Below, in pieces: positions 38,182-49,664 of a DNA stretch of 64,000 nucleotides. The position numbers were made by a program, and so were the translations under genes. The stretch comes from Solen grandis. Taxonomy: Eukaryota > Mollusca > Bivalvia > Adapedonta > Solenidae. Location of the stretch: assembly GCA_021229015.1 (NCBI GenBank), contig CM037780.1:68579587-68643586 (forward strand), written 5' to 3'. The notes beneath the pieces are model-generated. The model saw only the letters and a list, made by a program, of their open reading frames with translations, did not search any database and was not told the origin of the DNA. Each line of letters opens with the position of its first letter. Within the stretch, counting starts at the first letter, position 1.

Positions 38182-41100
38182 ACTCACCAAGAAATAGTTT
38201 CAACCAGGGTAGTCCGAATCAGATGACAAGGGATAGAGGAAAGACCCGTGGTGTCGCACGAGGTGGTTTAAAAAGGACAGATAGTTCTAGTTGTGTACTG
38301 GATGTTGATAGTTCTGTGCAGTTAGGAGCCTGTATGAATATACAGTGTCCAACTAAAGAAGGTGAAGTCAATGGGAAGAAAATTCAAGTTATGAAAGATA
38401 CAGGGGCTGCATGTGTAGTGGTAGATAAGAGGTTGGTTCTAGAACATCAGTTTTTAGGATCTGATAGGCGTTGTAGGTTTGTGGACGGTTCTGAGCAGAG
38501 TTATCCTGTGGCTAGGATAGATGTAAATACGCCATACTATGTAGGGACGGTAGAGGCTTTGTGTATGGAGTCGAGCCTCCATTGTATGACTTAGTGTTAG
38601 GCAATATAGAGGGTGCTAAGTTCCCTGATCCGAGTGATGTGTTGAACGCTGTTCAGACACGAGCTCAGGTTTTACAACAGGATAAGACATATAAGAAATT
38701 AAATGTTCCTGGTAAAGTTTTGAATATTAACAAGTCTGAGTTCAGGGATTTACAAATGACAGATGAGACTCTGGAAAAGACTAGACATAGGGCAAAAAAA
38801 GGTCAAGTTAGGTCATGTAAAGGTGGAGGTCAGGTCAGTTTTGTGTTTAGAGATAAGCTTTTGTACCGACTGTATGAAGTTGCAGACCATAGGAGATTTT
38901 ATCAGTTGATAGTTCCCAAGAAGTGTCGTGAGGCGGTGATGAAGATAGCACATGAATCGTTGATGGCGGGTCATTTAGGAATCCGGAAGACTAGTGACAG
39001 GGTATTAGCAGAGTTCTATTGGCCTAGTGTAAACTCAGAGATTAGTAGGTTTTGTAGGTCATGTGATATTTGCCAACGGACGTTGCCGAAAGGGAAAGTG
39101 CCGAGAGTTCCGTTAGGGTACATGCCGTTGATATAGACTCCGTTTAAGCGTGTAGCAATAGATTTAGTAGGGTCGATCAAGCCAATGACTGACCAGAAGA
39201 ACAGGTATATCTTAGTCATGGTAGATTATGCCACTAGATACCCAGAGGCAGTTGCTTTACCCAGTATAGAAACAGAACGAGTAGCGGAGGCTTTGGTAGA
39301 TATGTTTTGTAGACTTGGTATACCAGAGGAGATGCTCACGGATATGGGTTCACAGTTCACGTCAAAGCTTATGTCAGAGGTCAGTAGGTTACTGTCGTTG
39401 CAGCAGTTAACTACAGCCCCATATCATCCCCAGTATAATGGACTTGTTGAAAAATTCAACGGCACTTTGAAACAAATGCTTAGACGTATGTGTAGTGAAC
39501 GGCCCAAGGATTGGGACAACTATCTCAATGCAGAATTATTTGCTTATAGGGAGGTACCGCAAGAGAGTTTGGGTTTTTCACCATTTGATTTACTCTATGG
39601 TAGAACAGTTAGGGGACCGGTTAGTATTCTGAAGGAACTGTGGTCAGGTGAGGTGAACGATGGTGAAATCAAGACAACTTACCAGTATGTAGTGGATTTA
39701 CGAGAGCGTCTGGAGGATACATGTAAGCTGGCACAAGAACAGCTAATTAGATCTAAGGTAAGACAGAGAAAATACTACAATAAGAAGGCAAAGACAAGAT
39801 CTTTTGCAGAGGGTTCAAAAGTGTTGGTTTTACTACCGGTAAGTAACAACAAGCTATTGTTGCAGTGGAAAGGGTCTTACACTATCAAGAAGGTCATGAA
39901 CGGTATGGATTGTCGAATTGACATGGATGGTAGGCAGCGGACTTTCCATGCCAACATGCTTAAAAGATATAATGAGAGAGAGTTGAATGGTAAAGATCAA
40001 GATAGAGGTATTTTAGCAGTAGTCAGTGCTGCGGTTGTAGAGGGAGATCAAGAGTCAGAGGAAAAGCTGATTGATACAGATATCCCATTAGAATGTCCTA
40101 CTAGGATCGGACAGGAAGGTGTTGCAGATGTAGTCATATGTAGTGATTTAACTGTAGATCAGAGAAGAGACGTAGATTGCACTTTGAAAGAGTTTGCTGA
40201 TGTCTTGACTGACATACCAAGAACTACGTCGTTTATAGAACATGACATACAGTTGAATACTAGTGAGCTTATTAGGTGCAAAGGATACCCTATTCCTTAT
40301 CAGTCAATGTCTACTGTAGAGGAAGAAGTCAAGAAGATGTTAGATTTGGGGGTTATTGAGCCATCTAAGGCACCATTTTCAAGTCCTGTAGTTATGCTAA
40401 GGAAAAAGGATGGTAGTATAAGATTCTGTATAGATTTCAGGCAGTTAAATAGGGTAACTGTTTTCGATGCAGAACCGATGCCAAATGCAGAAGAGATATT
40501 TTCAAAATTGTCAGCAGTAAAGTATTTTTCTAAGATAGATCTTAATAAAGGTTACTGGCAAGTTCCTTTGACTGAAAAGGCAAAGGATTTGACTTCGTTT
40601 GAGACACCGAAAGGCTTATTTCGGTTCAAAAAGATGCCATTTGGTTTGGTGTGTGCTTCAAGTACATTCAATAGGTTAATGAGAAAGGTTTTGATTGGTT
40701 TAGATTGTGCAGATAGTCTTATAGATGACATACGTGGGAACAGCATATCACTGCTTTGCGGAAAGTTTTGGATAGGTTACGTGTAGCAGGGTTAACTGCT
40801 AGAACCAGCAAGTGTAGTCTAGGGTTTTGCCAGTTAGAGTTTCTAGGACATGTTATAGGGGAGTTTCAAACTTTGTTGCCTGTAGCTGAAAAGGTTGAGT
40901 CAATTCTGAAGGCGGAAAGACCAATGACTAAGAAGCAAGTCCGATCATTCTTGGGTCTTATCGGGTTCTACAGGAAATTTGTACCCAATTTTTCTGCCAT
41001 TGCAGTGCCTTTGACAGATTTGACAAAGAAAGGACAACCAAATAAGGTCAATTGGGGGTGAATGCCAGGAAAGTTCATTCCAGGCATTAAAGAAATGTCT

Positions 41101-41512
41101 AGTTGGCCCACCTATTCTTAGGTTGCCACAGTTTGACAAGCAGTTCATTCTCAGAACTGATGTTTCAGATGTGGGTCTTGGTGCTGTTTTGTTGCAGGAA
41201 TCAGATGGATAGGAGTTGCCAGTTGCATATGCAAGTAAGAAACCGCTGGATAGAGAGAAAAACTATTCAGTAATAGAGAAAGAGTGTCTCGCAGTAGTTT
41301 GGGGTGTATCAAAGTTCCATCGGTATTTGTTTGGTAAGGAATTCATTTAAGAGACAGATCACCAGCCTCTGACTTATTTAAACAAGTCAAAGATGGCGAA
41401 TTCCAGACTTATGAGATGGGCTTTGGCACTTCAGCCATATCGCATGCGAATCAAAGCAATCAGAGGTAGAGACAATGTGGGAGCAGATTATTTGAGTAGG
41501 TTAGGTGTGTAG
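38182..41512 (+). pseudogene. Gmr1-like pol (PR-IN-RT-RH)
   Basis: Protease: KDTGAACVVVD (about 38393-38425). Integrase: HHCC finger with HESLMAGHLGIRK and CRSCDICQ (38949-39080), then the catalytic core with AIDLVG (about 39160), VDYATRYPEA, LTDMGSQFTS (about 39335) and GLVEKFNGTL (about 39440). RT: SSPVVMLRKKDGSIRFCIDF, KIDLNKGYWQVPL, MPFGLVCASSTFNRLM and the YxDD-equivalent LIDDI (about 40720). RNase H remnants: RTDVSDVGLGAVLLQ (about 41155) to GADYLSRLG (about 41490). Lesions: an in-frame TAG at 39134-39136 inside integrase, a frameshift or small deletion just after LIDDI (about 40730-40755), and stops after 41059. Integrase and RT share one frame from 38561 to 40786 apart from the single TAG, so the order is not an artefact of rearranged pieces. 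Confidence 0.85.
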
Positions 41513-41710
41513 GTTGTTAGTAAACTAAGTATGATGTTAACCGAGGTATAATGTGAGGTTTTGTAGCTGTGTAGTTGTATATAGAGATATATAGATAGCT
41601 AGTGCTAGTTTGAAAGACAAATCGACTAGTTGTTGTTGTTGATGTGTTTTTTTTGTGTATTATTTTGTGTAGTTGTAAAATGTATATCTACTTTTTCCCA
41701 AGGGGGAACG

Positions 41711-42116
41711 TGTGTCGCAAAATAATGTTGACGTGGCCTGAAAATAAGTGTAGATTTAGAGTACGTGGTATTTGCCACGTAGGCCAGAGTGGAACTGTGT
41801 TAACCGATTTTGGTTATATAAGGTTTATCACAGGTTTCTTTTATTACCTTTTGTTCAGAATGAGATATGATTAGGGTTTGAAATAGTTATATCGACTGTT
41901 TTGCTAAGTTTTAAGTGTAATAAGAGAGATGTTTAAGGTTTAGAAGTTTAAATCTATAGTTTCTTTATGTAAGCCCTTTTTATCAGTATACCCCAGTGTT
42001 GTCAGTGTTTCTAGGGATGCACGGTATTCAGCGATTTACAATTTATTGCACGATTCACGTGATATTTGTTTTTTTAAGAGTAAATCGGGGGGTTTTAGTA
42101 TATAAGCTGATTTGTA
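41711..42116 (+). repeat. 3' LTR copy, truncated after about 405 bp
   Basis: Starts tgtgtcgcaaaataatg right after the polypurine tract. It includes a TATA-like ggttatataagg (41812-41823) and ends at gctgatttgta (42116). Its last 147 bp match the first 148 bp of the 5' copy. The part that should follow (about 735 bp) is absent. Confidence 0.75.
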
Positions 42117-43198
42117 ACTCTGTCACCTTAATTTGACCAACCAGCACATACTACAATGTCTTAAATTACGATACACAGGTCAGCTTTTACTAATTTTCAA
42201 AACTCAGTCGCTGAATAAAGAATCTTAGAAAATACTCTTATATGAGTGGGTCATATTAAATTTAAGCAGGACATATGTAATGTTAAGCAAAATTTAGAGC
42301 ATTGAATCTCCCAGAAATTTTATTTACCATCAATTTGAAAATAACTGGGTACTTGTCCATTTTCTTTTCAGTAACAAGAGTTGTCGAAACGACACATATG
42401 CCCCCTATGCTCCCCCTTACCCCCATCCCCAAATACAATACATGTCATCTACTAGTACAGACTAATCACCCTATAAAGTTTGAGAAATGTGGGCCCAAGT
42501 GCTCCCCGGTTAATGATTGGAAACAATTTTCACATTCGAGGTCACTGTGACTTTGACCTTTGACCAAGTGACCCCAAAATTAATAGGGGTCATATACTAG
42601 TTATGACCAATCACCCTATGAAGTTTGAGGAATGTATAGTTATCCAGTTATTGATTGGAAATACAGTGGTCTACCGACGGACTGACCAACCATCTGGGGG
42701 GCGGGGCGGGGGGCATAATTAAGCAATTGTGTCATCTGTTACGCTGTTTATTAATATTCTAATTCTCAGATATTCTACACAGGCTACAATTCCGAATCTG
42801 AGAATGCTGCCTCTAACACATATATCTTGTTCTCTACATTTTTTGATACATTTTTACTTTGATCAACGCACAAGAAAACTTCCCACTCGACATAAGTTTA
42901 TTCCTTGTATTAAATCTTGCATGAGATCAGATGCTGATGGTACATGAACTATATACCCTACACACATAAATTTTGACTCAATAAAAGTACATGTATGAGC
43001 ACTAGCAGACAGACAGACACTGCCTGTCAGCTTAAAAATGTCTCCACATGAGGTATTTATACTGTATTTATCTCATGATGTAGGTCGTAAAAAAGATGTA
43101 TTTCCGTAAAATGATGTGGTGAGGGTTCAAATGATGGTCCTACAAAATTTAACGAGTATGGTCCAGGGATGTCATGATGAACTTCTTGATGAGCCTTC
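42117..43198. other. Lamin 3' UTR / intergenic DNA
   Basis: Lies downstream of the lamin stop codon (lamin is on the minus strand). Possible minus-strand aataaa signals occur at about 42745 and 42898. About 42400-42700 contains two diverged copies of a bivalve repeat phrase (aatcaccctataaagtttgag). No other gene is seen. Confidence 0.45.
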
Positions 43199-46100
43199 TT
43201 ACATCACAACACACTGCTTGTCCTGGAAATACAAAGACACCATTATATTTCTACAGCAACAGCAGATGCAGAAAAAATCAACTCAAACTATTCTAGTACT
43301 TCATAAACCTTGCATATCAAGGCATGAGACTGAGGACCAAAGGAAAAAAAAACCTGCAAAAATCGCAGCTTTTTTGAAGGAAGAATTCAGGAACTACTAA
43401 TTGACAGTCTCTGGTCTCCAGAGACAATCAATAAGTATAATTTTCTCATTGGATTTACATGAAACTTAAGACTCCCCACGGCTGTCCAAAAAATCGGAAA
43501 TCAGCCAAAATTGGACAAATCTCATGCCTGTATGTCTCCATTTTAATTTTTTCAAACTTTTTATTGTTACTCAAAATTTAAGTCATCTGTATCAGGTCTT
43601 AGACCTTGCATATCCATATATACAAAGATAGAATGATTACTATGTTTGTCTTAATTAATGCTTACTACAGAAATTTATAGAATAAATAATAAATCAACCA
43701 CATGTCCAATCTGAATCTGATTAGATTCAAATTGAGAAAACAGTTACAATGGATAAGCATGCAGTTCAGAACTTGACTCAAATTTCTTCAACTTTATTTT
43801 ATGCTATGCAATGCATCATTTTCAATTTCTCTGATAGAGATATGTAAACATTTAATATATGTTAATTTAGCCATGTACTTTAAATCTTTCATAAAACCAC
43901 AGATACTTGAGGACAGGACCCTGTCTTTATCAATAAGAAAAAAACCCACGATAGTCTATACATAATAAACATCAAGGTTACCAACTTCAGCAGGATGCTG
44001 AAGGGCGTCCATCGGGAATAAGTGTCATCAAATCAATGAAAATGCGCCCATCGATAATATTGGAGAATTCCCACTGTCAGCGGATAATTTTCTTCATAAC
44101 TGTGCACATGAAATACAGATATGATTATTTTTAATGCCTGAAATTTCTTAATTTCTACTTGAGATTCAGTTATTTGAACCGATTGGAACTCGATCAACGG
44201 AAGTGAACCAAAAACGACATCTATGACGTCATCGCCCATAAAGGTCAACTCAGACTGAGAAAAAGATGTTGTGATTGTATATGATACAGAACGGGAAAGT
44301 AAGAGTGTCCCGAAAATATTTGTAAACAAAATAACTTCGGAATATTCTTACTGTTCCCTTCTGGACATAAACAAACCGCAGCGCTGACTTCATAGATATC
44401 GTTTTGGGTTCACTTCAGTTGATCAAGGTTCGAATGGAGTTAAATCATTAAATCCCCACTCGAAATCTTGACATTTCAGATTTAGAAATAGTTATATTTG
44501 TATTTCTTTTGAACAGTTATGATGGAAAATTATCCGTTGACAGTGTGAACTCTCCAATATTACCGATGGGCACATTTTTCATTGATATTTTGACACCAAT
44601 TCCAGATGGGTGCTCTTCAGTATCCTGCTGAAGTTGGTTACTTTGTTGTTTTATATATAGTGATTTTTTTTATTCATAAAGACATTGATAGTAAACGTTA
44701 GATTTATTTAAATGTGAATATTTTGATACATAAACTCAATGGGGGGTGGGGGGATGGTGGAGAGGGGCACAGCTAGGATCCTGTCCTCAAATTCCTGTGC
44801 ATAAAACAGGAATAGTTGAATGCATCTCTGCCTATTTAAGTATTACATAGCATTTAGAACTGTTGGGAGCATTCAGGCCTCAACTATAATATTCTCATGA
44901 AATTTAATACTGCTAAAATAGACATGTTAGCAAAAAACTATTTGGTGAGATAAGAGATAGGCAGGCAACGTGACATTTTGTAGAAAGCAGGAGACTCACC
45001 CTGTCCTCAGCATCTTCATCCCCATTTCGCAAGCGACTGTAACATGAGGGTGTGTGGATACCAGTCTTCTTCAGCTCACGAGATGCCATCTCCTGTAAAC
45101 ATCATAACATACACTGGTTTACAGACTGAAGTTAGATTTATAAACCAAGTGCTGGGCCTCAAAGTTCTCTGTCAAAAACTGCACCACAATGCACAACACA
45201 CCTGGGCGAGACTGCATACAACAAATTATACAGGTATCAAATTAAATGACTTCTGTATGTCCTGGCCTGGTATCAATCATACAAACCCCACTACTTTGGC
45301 TGACACTCTAGCCTCCTGGCAACCAGTACTGATAGGTTGACATAGATTCATGTCGAACTTAGCACCTAAATGCACATTTGCCACCATAGGGAATTACAAT
45401 TAAAGAATGCAATACTTCTCCCCTTGTCTTCCCAATATTAAAACATTACACACTACTTGTATTGACCATCAGGATCCTAATCAAGTACGAAGTATACAGA
45501 CTTTTTAACAGCTAGACAGGAAAATTACTTAGAACACCATGAACAACAAAACTGATAAAACTCTGGTATAAATGAGAAATGTTTCTATTTAATATTTGGG
45601 CCTGTTTAAAAGTACTTGCTTCCCCAATCCTAGATACCTCGTTATGTTTAAAGGTACTTGTTTCCCCAATCCTATGTATATCATTATATGATTTGCTCAC
45701 CTGTTCCTCGTGGACAAGGACAGTCCTCATCTCATCCGCGATGAACCACTGCTGTGTTTTCATGACGAGGTCCGATGGTGGGTTGTGAGTTTGGCCAGCT
45801 GTGGAACTCCAAACCTGCACAGCAACCCAATATGGGACAGTGGGGACTGACATAGGCAATCATCAACACAACTGTATACCTGCTTACTGCTAGGATTGTC
45901 ACTATAGCTTCAGATCTGAATACATGTATTACACTTTCTTTTTTTTTAAATATAATTCACTACCTAAAATAAACATCATGAAGCATAATGCTCACAATAC
46001 TTAATATATTCAAGTACCCAACCTATATAAAGTCTGTGCTCCTTAGAATAATCCAAATTATTCTGTTAATGTCCTTGTTGCAGATGGCTACATTAAAAAG

Positions 46101-46840
46101 GCCGTACTTTAGACAGTAAATAATCACTAAAGGTGATTTATACACCCTGCATCCAAACTTGTCTCCATCTAATGTGAATGTAAAACGTGACGTGATGGGA
46201 GTCCTTTATTATACCATCTTTTCTTAATAAGAATGAAAACATAATCCCATCAGGTTCTACAGGTGGGGGACGACTAAATACAGAATACATACTGTGACAA
46301 ACTGGCCTGCCTTCAGCTGCAGATTTCTGTGGAACTTATAGACAGTCTCCTTGTCTCCAGCTGTGTGTTTGAGGATCCAGCCTCCGAGCACTACGTCCTG
46401 TGTGAAATGTTTAGAGCAGAAATGTAGGCTTATGTGAGGATATTTTACAAGTATAACCCAATCATGTTTTTTTTCATTCTTTTTTAATGAAAGATGTAAA
46501 TATACTGCATTAAGAAGGGAAAATAGGACATCTCCAACAAAAATCTTAAGTGCTTTAAAAAACTAACTAAAAACTACATAACTTTATGTAAGATTTTACA
46601 TAAAGATACTCATAAATCTAGTTCCTAACCTCATCAGATGTGTTGAATAGTTTGATGAATTTGCCATTATGATCAGTGTCATGTATTTCAATAGCTCCTT
46701 TAGCCTGGGCCTCTGATGAATACTCATGACTGGACTTTTCAAAACTCTGTTCCCCAATATCATATGTGACACGCTTGCGCTTGGCACCTCTCCCTCCTTT
46801 TTTAGGTGTGGTTTGTGAGAAGGAGCTCGACAAGTTCAAC
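43199..46840 (-). CDS. lmn: B-type lamin, tail-domain and CaaX exons
   Basis: Lamins are nuclear intermediate-filament proteins of the inner nuclear membrane. Five exons on the minus strand, all in phase with GT-AG borders: 46840-46630 (nuclear localisation signal GAKRKRVTYD and the start of the lamin tail domain, AIEIHDTDHNGKFIKLFN), 46397-46293 (LGGWILKHTAGDKETVYKFH), 45814-45701 (VWSSTAGQTHNPPSDLV, QQWFIADEMRTVL), 45092-45000 (ELKKTGIHTPSCYSRL) and 43222-43199. The last exon encodes only DKQCVVM and TAA; CVVM is a CaaX box for farnesylation, as in B-type lamins. The head and rod exons must lie upstream (higher coordinates) but are absent up to the scaffold gap. The virus-like element begins within about 50 bp of the 46840 acceptor. 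The last intron contains a long foldback element. Confidence 0.93.
43974..44650. mobile_element. Foldback MITE with long inverted arms in the last lamin intron
   Basis: Arms of roughly 250-320 bp are imperfect reverse complements. The left starts ggttaccaacttcagcagga; the right ends tcctgctgaagttggttac. Shared inner phrases include a gcccatcg-ataatattggaga block and a cggataattttc block. The centre is about 44320-44390. A transcript through it would form a long hairpin. No protein is encoded. Confidence 0.75.
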
Positions 46841-46879
46841 CTGTAAAATACATATAATGCAGGTATGATAACTTATTGA

Positions 46880-47160
46880 GCAGCAGGGAGGGTGGGCATA
46901 CTTCTCAGGAGGCCTCCCAGCCCCCCCTTTTTTTTCGAAAAATCACACCGAACGGAGCCCCCTTGCCCCCTCAGCCTCCGTCACCCCCTGGGACGTTCCA
47001 CCACCCTCAACGGCCCGGGGTGACGGAGCCCCTGTTCCGATTGCACGCGATTAAGGCCCTCCAACCCCCTGCCCGCCCCGCCCCTTTTCCGATCGCACGC
47101 GATTAAGGCCCTTCCACCCCCTGGAGGCAAAGCTCCCACCCCCGGCCCCGACCCTAGTTA
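46880..47160. repeat. GC-rich left end of the virus-like element, with direct repeats
   Basis: Pyrimidine-rich on this strand, with two copies of gcacgcgattaaggccct (about 47042 and 47094), each followed by a ccaccccctg-like block. Further ccccctg/ccgtcaccccctgg phrases occur at 46960-47000. The position at the junction with lamin intron DNA suggests a terminal-repeat region, but the other terminus is not in the window to confirm this. Confidence 0.5.
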
Positions 47161-47223
47161 CGGCGGGTGTCCTTTTAGAAATGAGTGTCCAGTAAATATA
47201 CCCGAGAGAAAACGTCTTGCAAA

Positions 47224-47487
47224 ATGAAGGGAACAAGAAACTGTTCTTGGTTTAAAACGGGGACAGCCGATATGTGCGGTAAAAGCTGTATGGGAGTTTA
47301 CTGCAATGTTCACAATGCCCGCCTGAGGAAAGGAGGAGGAACGCGCCCGTGTGAAGGGTGCGGAAAAGCCATCAGAAACAAATTTGGGCTGTGCAGAAAA
47401 TGTGGTTATTGGCGCGGGCAGAAGCGCGGAAGCAGGGCCTTTGACGCAGAGTTTAGGCGCCTGGCTGCCATAGAAATTCTCATTTAG
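47224..47487 (+). CDS. Small zinc-finger protein of the virus-like element
   Basis: 87 aa from the ATG at 47224; a GTG 39 bases upstream is in frame but less likely. It is rich in Cys and Lys/Arg. An N-terminal C/H cluster (CSWFKTGTADMC, CMGVYCNVH) is followed by CEGCGKAIRNKFGLCRKC, a C-x2-C-x10-C-x2-C zinc-ribbon pattern. The frame is intact. It lies upstream of the polymerase in the same direction. A nucleic-acid-binding role is likely from composition; the specific function is unknown. Confidence 0.7.
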   Translation: MKGTRNCSWFKTGTADMCGKSCMGVYCNVHNARLRKGGGTRPCEGCGKAIRNKFGLCRKCGYWRGQKRGSRAFDAEFRRLAAIEILI

Positions 47488-47621
47488 ACAATTGTCCACA
47501 CAATGTATACAGAACACAGAGTTTTAGCGCTCGGCTTTCAAAAAATTCTCATTTAAACAATTGTCCGCACAAGGTATACAAAACTAAATCGTCCACGCGG
47601 GATATACAGAGCAGAAGCGCT

Positions 47622-49664
47622 ATGGCCACTATGGATGACTTGATCGAAGAGATTCTTGCAGAAATGCCCGACCCCGTTCCAGAGGGTCAACAGTTTAAAG
47701 ACCTGGACGACCAGGTGCCTCCCCCAGTCAGTCTCCCAGCCGACGAGTGGGTTGAGACGTTGACCGACGCCAAAGACGAGTTTGAGGTCGACGGCACCAG
47801 CGTGGTCTTCTCAACGTGGAGGGTAGAGACAGAAGACCCGCTTGACGTCGGCGACGTCGAAGTCGCCCACGGTGTGTATGCGAGAGCCGGTCGAATGGCC
47901 CTAGATGCCCGTATGACTGATGAGAGGGCAGCAAGACTGCTCATGGCCCTTCCAGAGGGCGAATACCTGCTCAGGCTCAAGTTCTTGAGAGAGAGAGCCG
48001 AAGGCGACAGGGTGGTTGAAGAAAAGTTTGACCCGGTCAAGGCTGAACGAAAGAAGGGGCAGGCAGTCGCCAAACTTTCGAGGGACACCAAACCGGGTGC
48101 CCTCCACGGGATCGACAGTGTGTACTACCAGAACGCATATCCCGTTACCGCGGTGGTGTATGGGCTCCACCCCATCAGAGACCCTGATCTCGCCAACATA
48201 GCTCCGCTTAGGGATGGCGACCTCAATTGTGTTGCTCAGAGGGTCCTAGAGCAATTTGAGGGCGTCCTAAAGGGCCATGGTCTGACCCCCACAAGGCGCC
48301 AGAAAATACAAGACTGGGAAGAGTGGGTTCATGTTACGGGCGCTACAGTCAACGATGTGGCGGAATTAGAAAAGATCCTCAGGAGGGCGATCGTCCTTAA
48401 GGACATTGCAGGTGAGGACATTTACAACAGCGGAAAATACTACCAGAGCCGTTTTAGACCAGTAGAGCTCATCGTCCACAACGGCCACGCCTAGTCGAAA
48501 GACCTTCACTTCCCCCAAGCCCGCGAGGTTCACACCTATGAGGGCGACGTCTGGCACTCCATCGAGAAAGCGACCCAAGGTGAGCCGATAGCCGTCTGGC
48601 TACTCGGAGGTCAAGACAAGCAGCTCAGCGTTGATCAGTTTGTGCTTCAGGACGGCCGCACGTACCGAACGCAGGAGGCCCACAACAGACTGCAGGAAAT
48701 ATGTAGACTCTTGGGAGACGAGTCCCTTGCAGACAGGGCGTTCGGAGAGAACAACGCAGACAGCATAAAAGCCAAGGAGCGTAACGGCTGGAAGCCAACC
48801 CCGGCCAACTTCCTCGACGACATCCAAAAGGCGTGTGTGGAGCATGGACACGGCGGGCTGTGGAACTCGATGGGCTACGACACCAGGGAAGTCATTAGTA
48901 TATATATGAAGGCCTGCTACCCTGCCAGCTTCCAGGGGCAGGGTGAGGCCGCGCCATATTTCCAAAGGTTCGGGCACCCCGGCCACTGCTTGGTCCGCGT
49001 AGCCATCAACGGCGCGCTCCCGGGAGATATCGGCACAGGGTTCGCCGAGGTCGAGGAGTGGGAGTTCGCGCCAGCAGTCCATCCCGTCATCCCTGCCTGG
49101 TTTGGGAAGCACTTCGCAGAGAACGGTTGGGCCCCGACGTCCCTGTTTGCCTACCTTGTGGAAAAAGGTCTTCTGACGTCTTTCAAGGTCCGAGAGGCTA
49201 TCATCGCATTCAAGAAACAGGCCGAGGTCTGGCTCCCAGAGGACCGTGATCAGGGATGCAGCATAATCGGCAAGTTTACCCAAGGCAGCAAGTCGGATGG
49301 AAAGACGCTGACCAGAAGGCTCGTAACCGACCCCGGAGGGCTTGACTTCTTGGTCCGCGATACCCGCAAAAGTGGCACGCTGGTCGGGGTCCCAGAAAAG
49401 TGCCCGCTGGGTCACGTCCTCACCTACTACGACGGCACCCAGCCCCAGTACACACACCTTAGGGCCAGCATCAACCTCCTTGAGATGCTTCGCCGGTTCA
49501 CGCCTGACGAGGCTGTCCGAGTGGCAACCGACTCCATCTACATCCAGAAAACGGCGTTGCATAAGCTACAGGGAGTCGATGCCTACTTAGCTCCAAGGTT
49601 GTGCGACTGCAGGAAGGACTTTTGTGGATCCTGCCTGCTTTGGAAGTGCATAGCATTGCTGTAA
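47622..49664 (+). pseudogene. Family-B DNA polymerase (protein-primed type), interrupted and truncated
   Basis: One frame of 680 codons interrupted by a single TAG at 48492-48494. Polymerase signatures: a motif A-like segment VISIYMKACYPAS (about residues 425-437), in which the metal-binding Asp position is Tyr, and motif C VRVATDSIYIQ (about 632-642), with Asp 637 as the catalytic acid. Between them is a Lys/Gly-rich stretch, GKFTQGSKSDGKTLTRR. No clear 3'-5' exonuclease motifs are visible in the N-terminal half, which is acidic and of unknown fold. The frame ends soon after motif C, so the thumb and anything downstream are missing. The end abuts minus-strand coding sequence, suggesting an internal deletion near 49600-49660. 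In an intact element the enzyme would copy the element DNA. This copy is inactive, with the stop and the altered motif A. Confidence 0.75.

Larger units (their letters stand above)
35402..42116 (+). mobile_element. Gmr1-like gypsy-class LTR retrotransposon, integrase before RT
   Basis: Order in the sequence: partial LTR (35402-36284), primer-binding site (36286-36301, tggtgtcagaagtggg), gag, protease, integrase, reverse transcriptase, RNase H, polypurine tract (aagggggaacg, 41700-41710), partial LTR (41711-42116). RT and integrase are of Ty3/gypsy type, but integrase precedes RT as in Ty1/copia. That is the hallmark of the Gmr1 group described by Goodwin and Poulter. The two terminal repeats overlap by only about 148 bp, and each lacks the part that the other has. 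No target-site duplication is evident. Few lesions break the reading frames. Confidence 0.85.

Noticed and set aside
43116..43400. 94-aa plus-strand ORF as a gene
   Set aside because: It overlaps the lamin terminal exon and 3' UTR on the opposite strand, where a splice acceptor and CaaX codons explain the sequence.
46876..47106. Proline-rich 76-aa ORF at the left end of the virus-like element as a gene
   Set aside because: It is a by-product of the C-rich direct-repeat region and shows no family resemblance.
48600..49562. 320-aa minus-strand ORF as a gene
   Set aside because: It is the antisense shadow of the polymerase frame; only the plus strand shows polymerase motifs.
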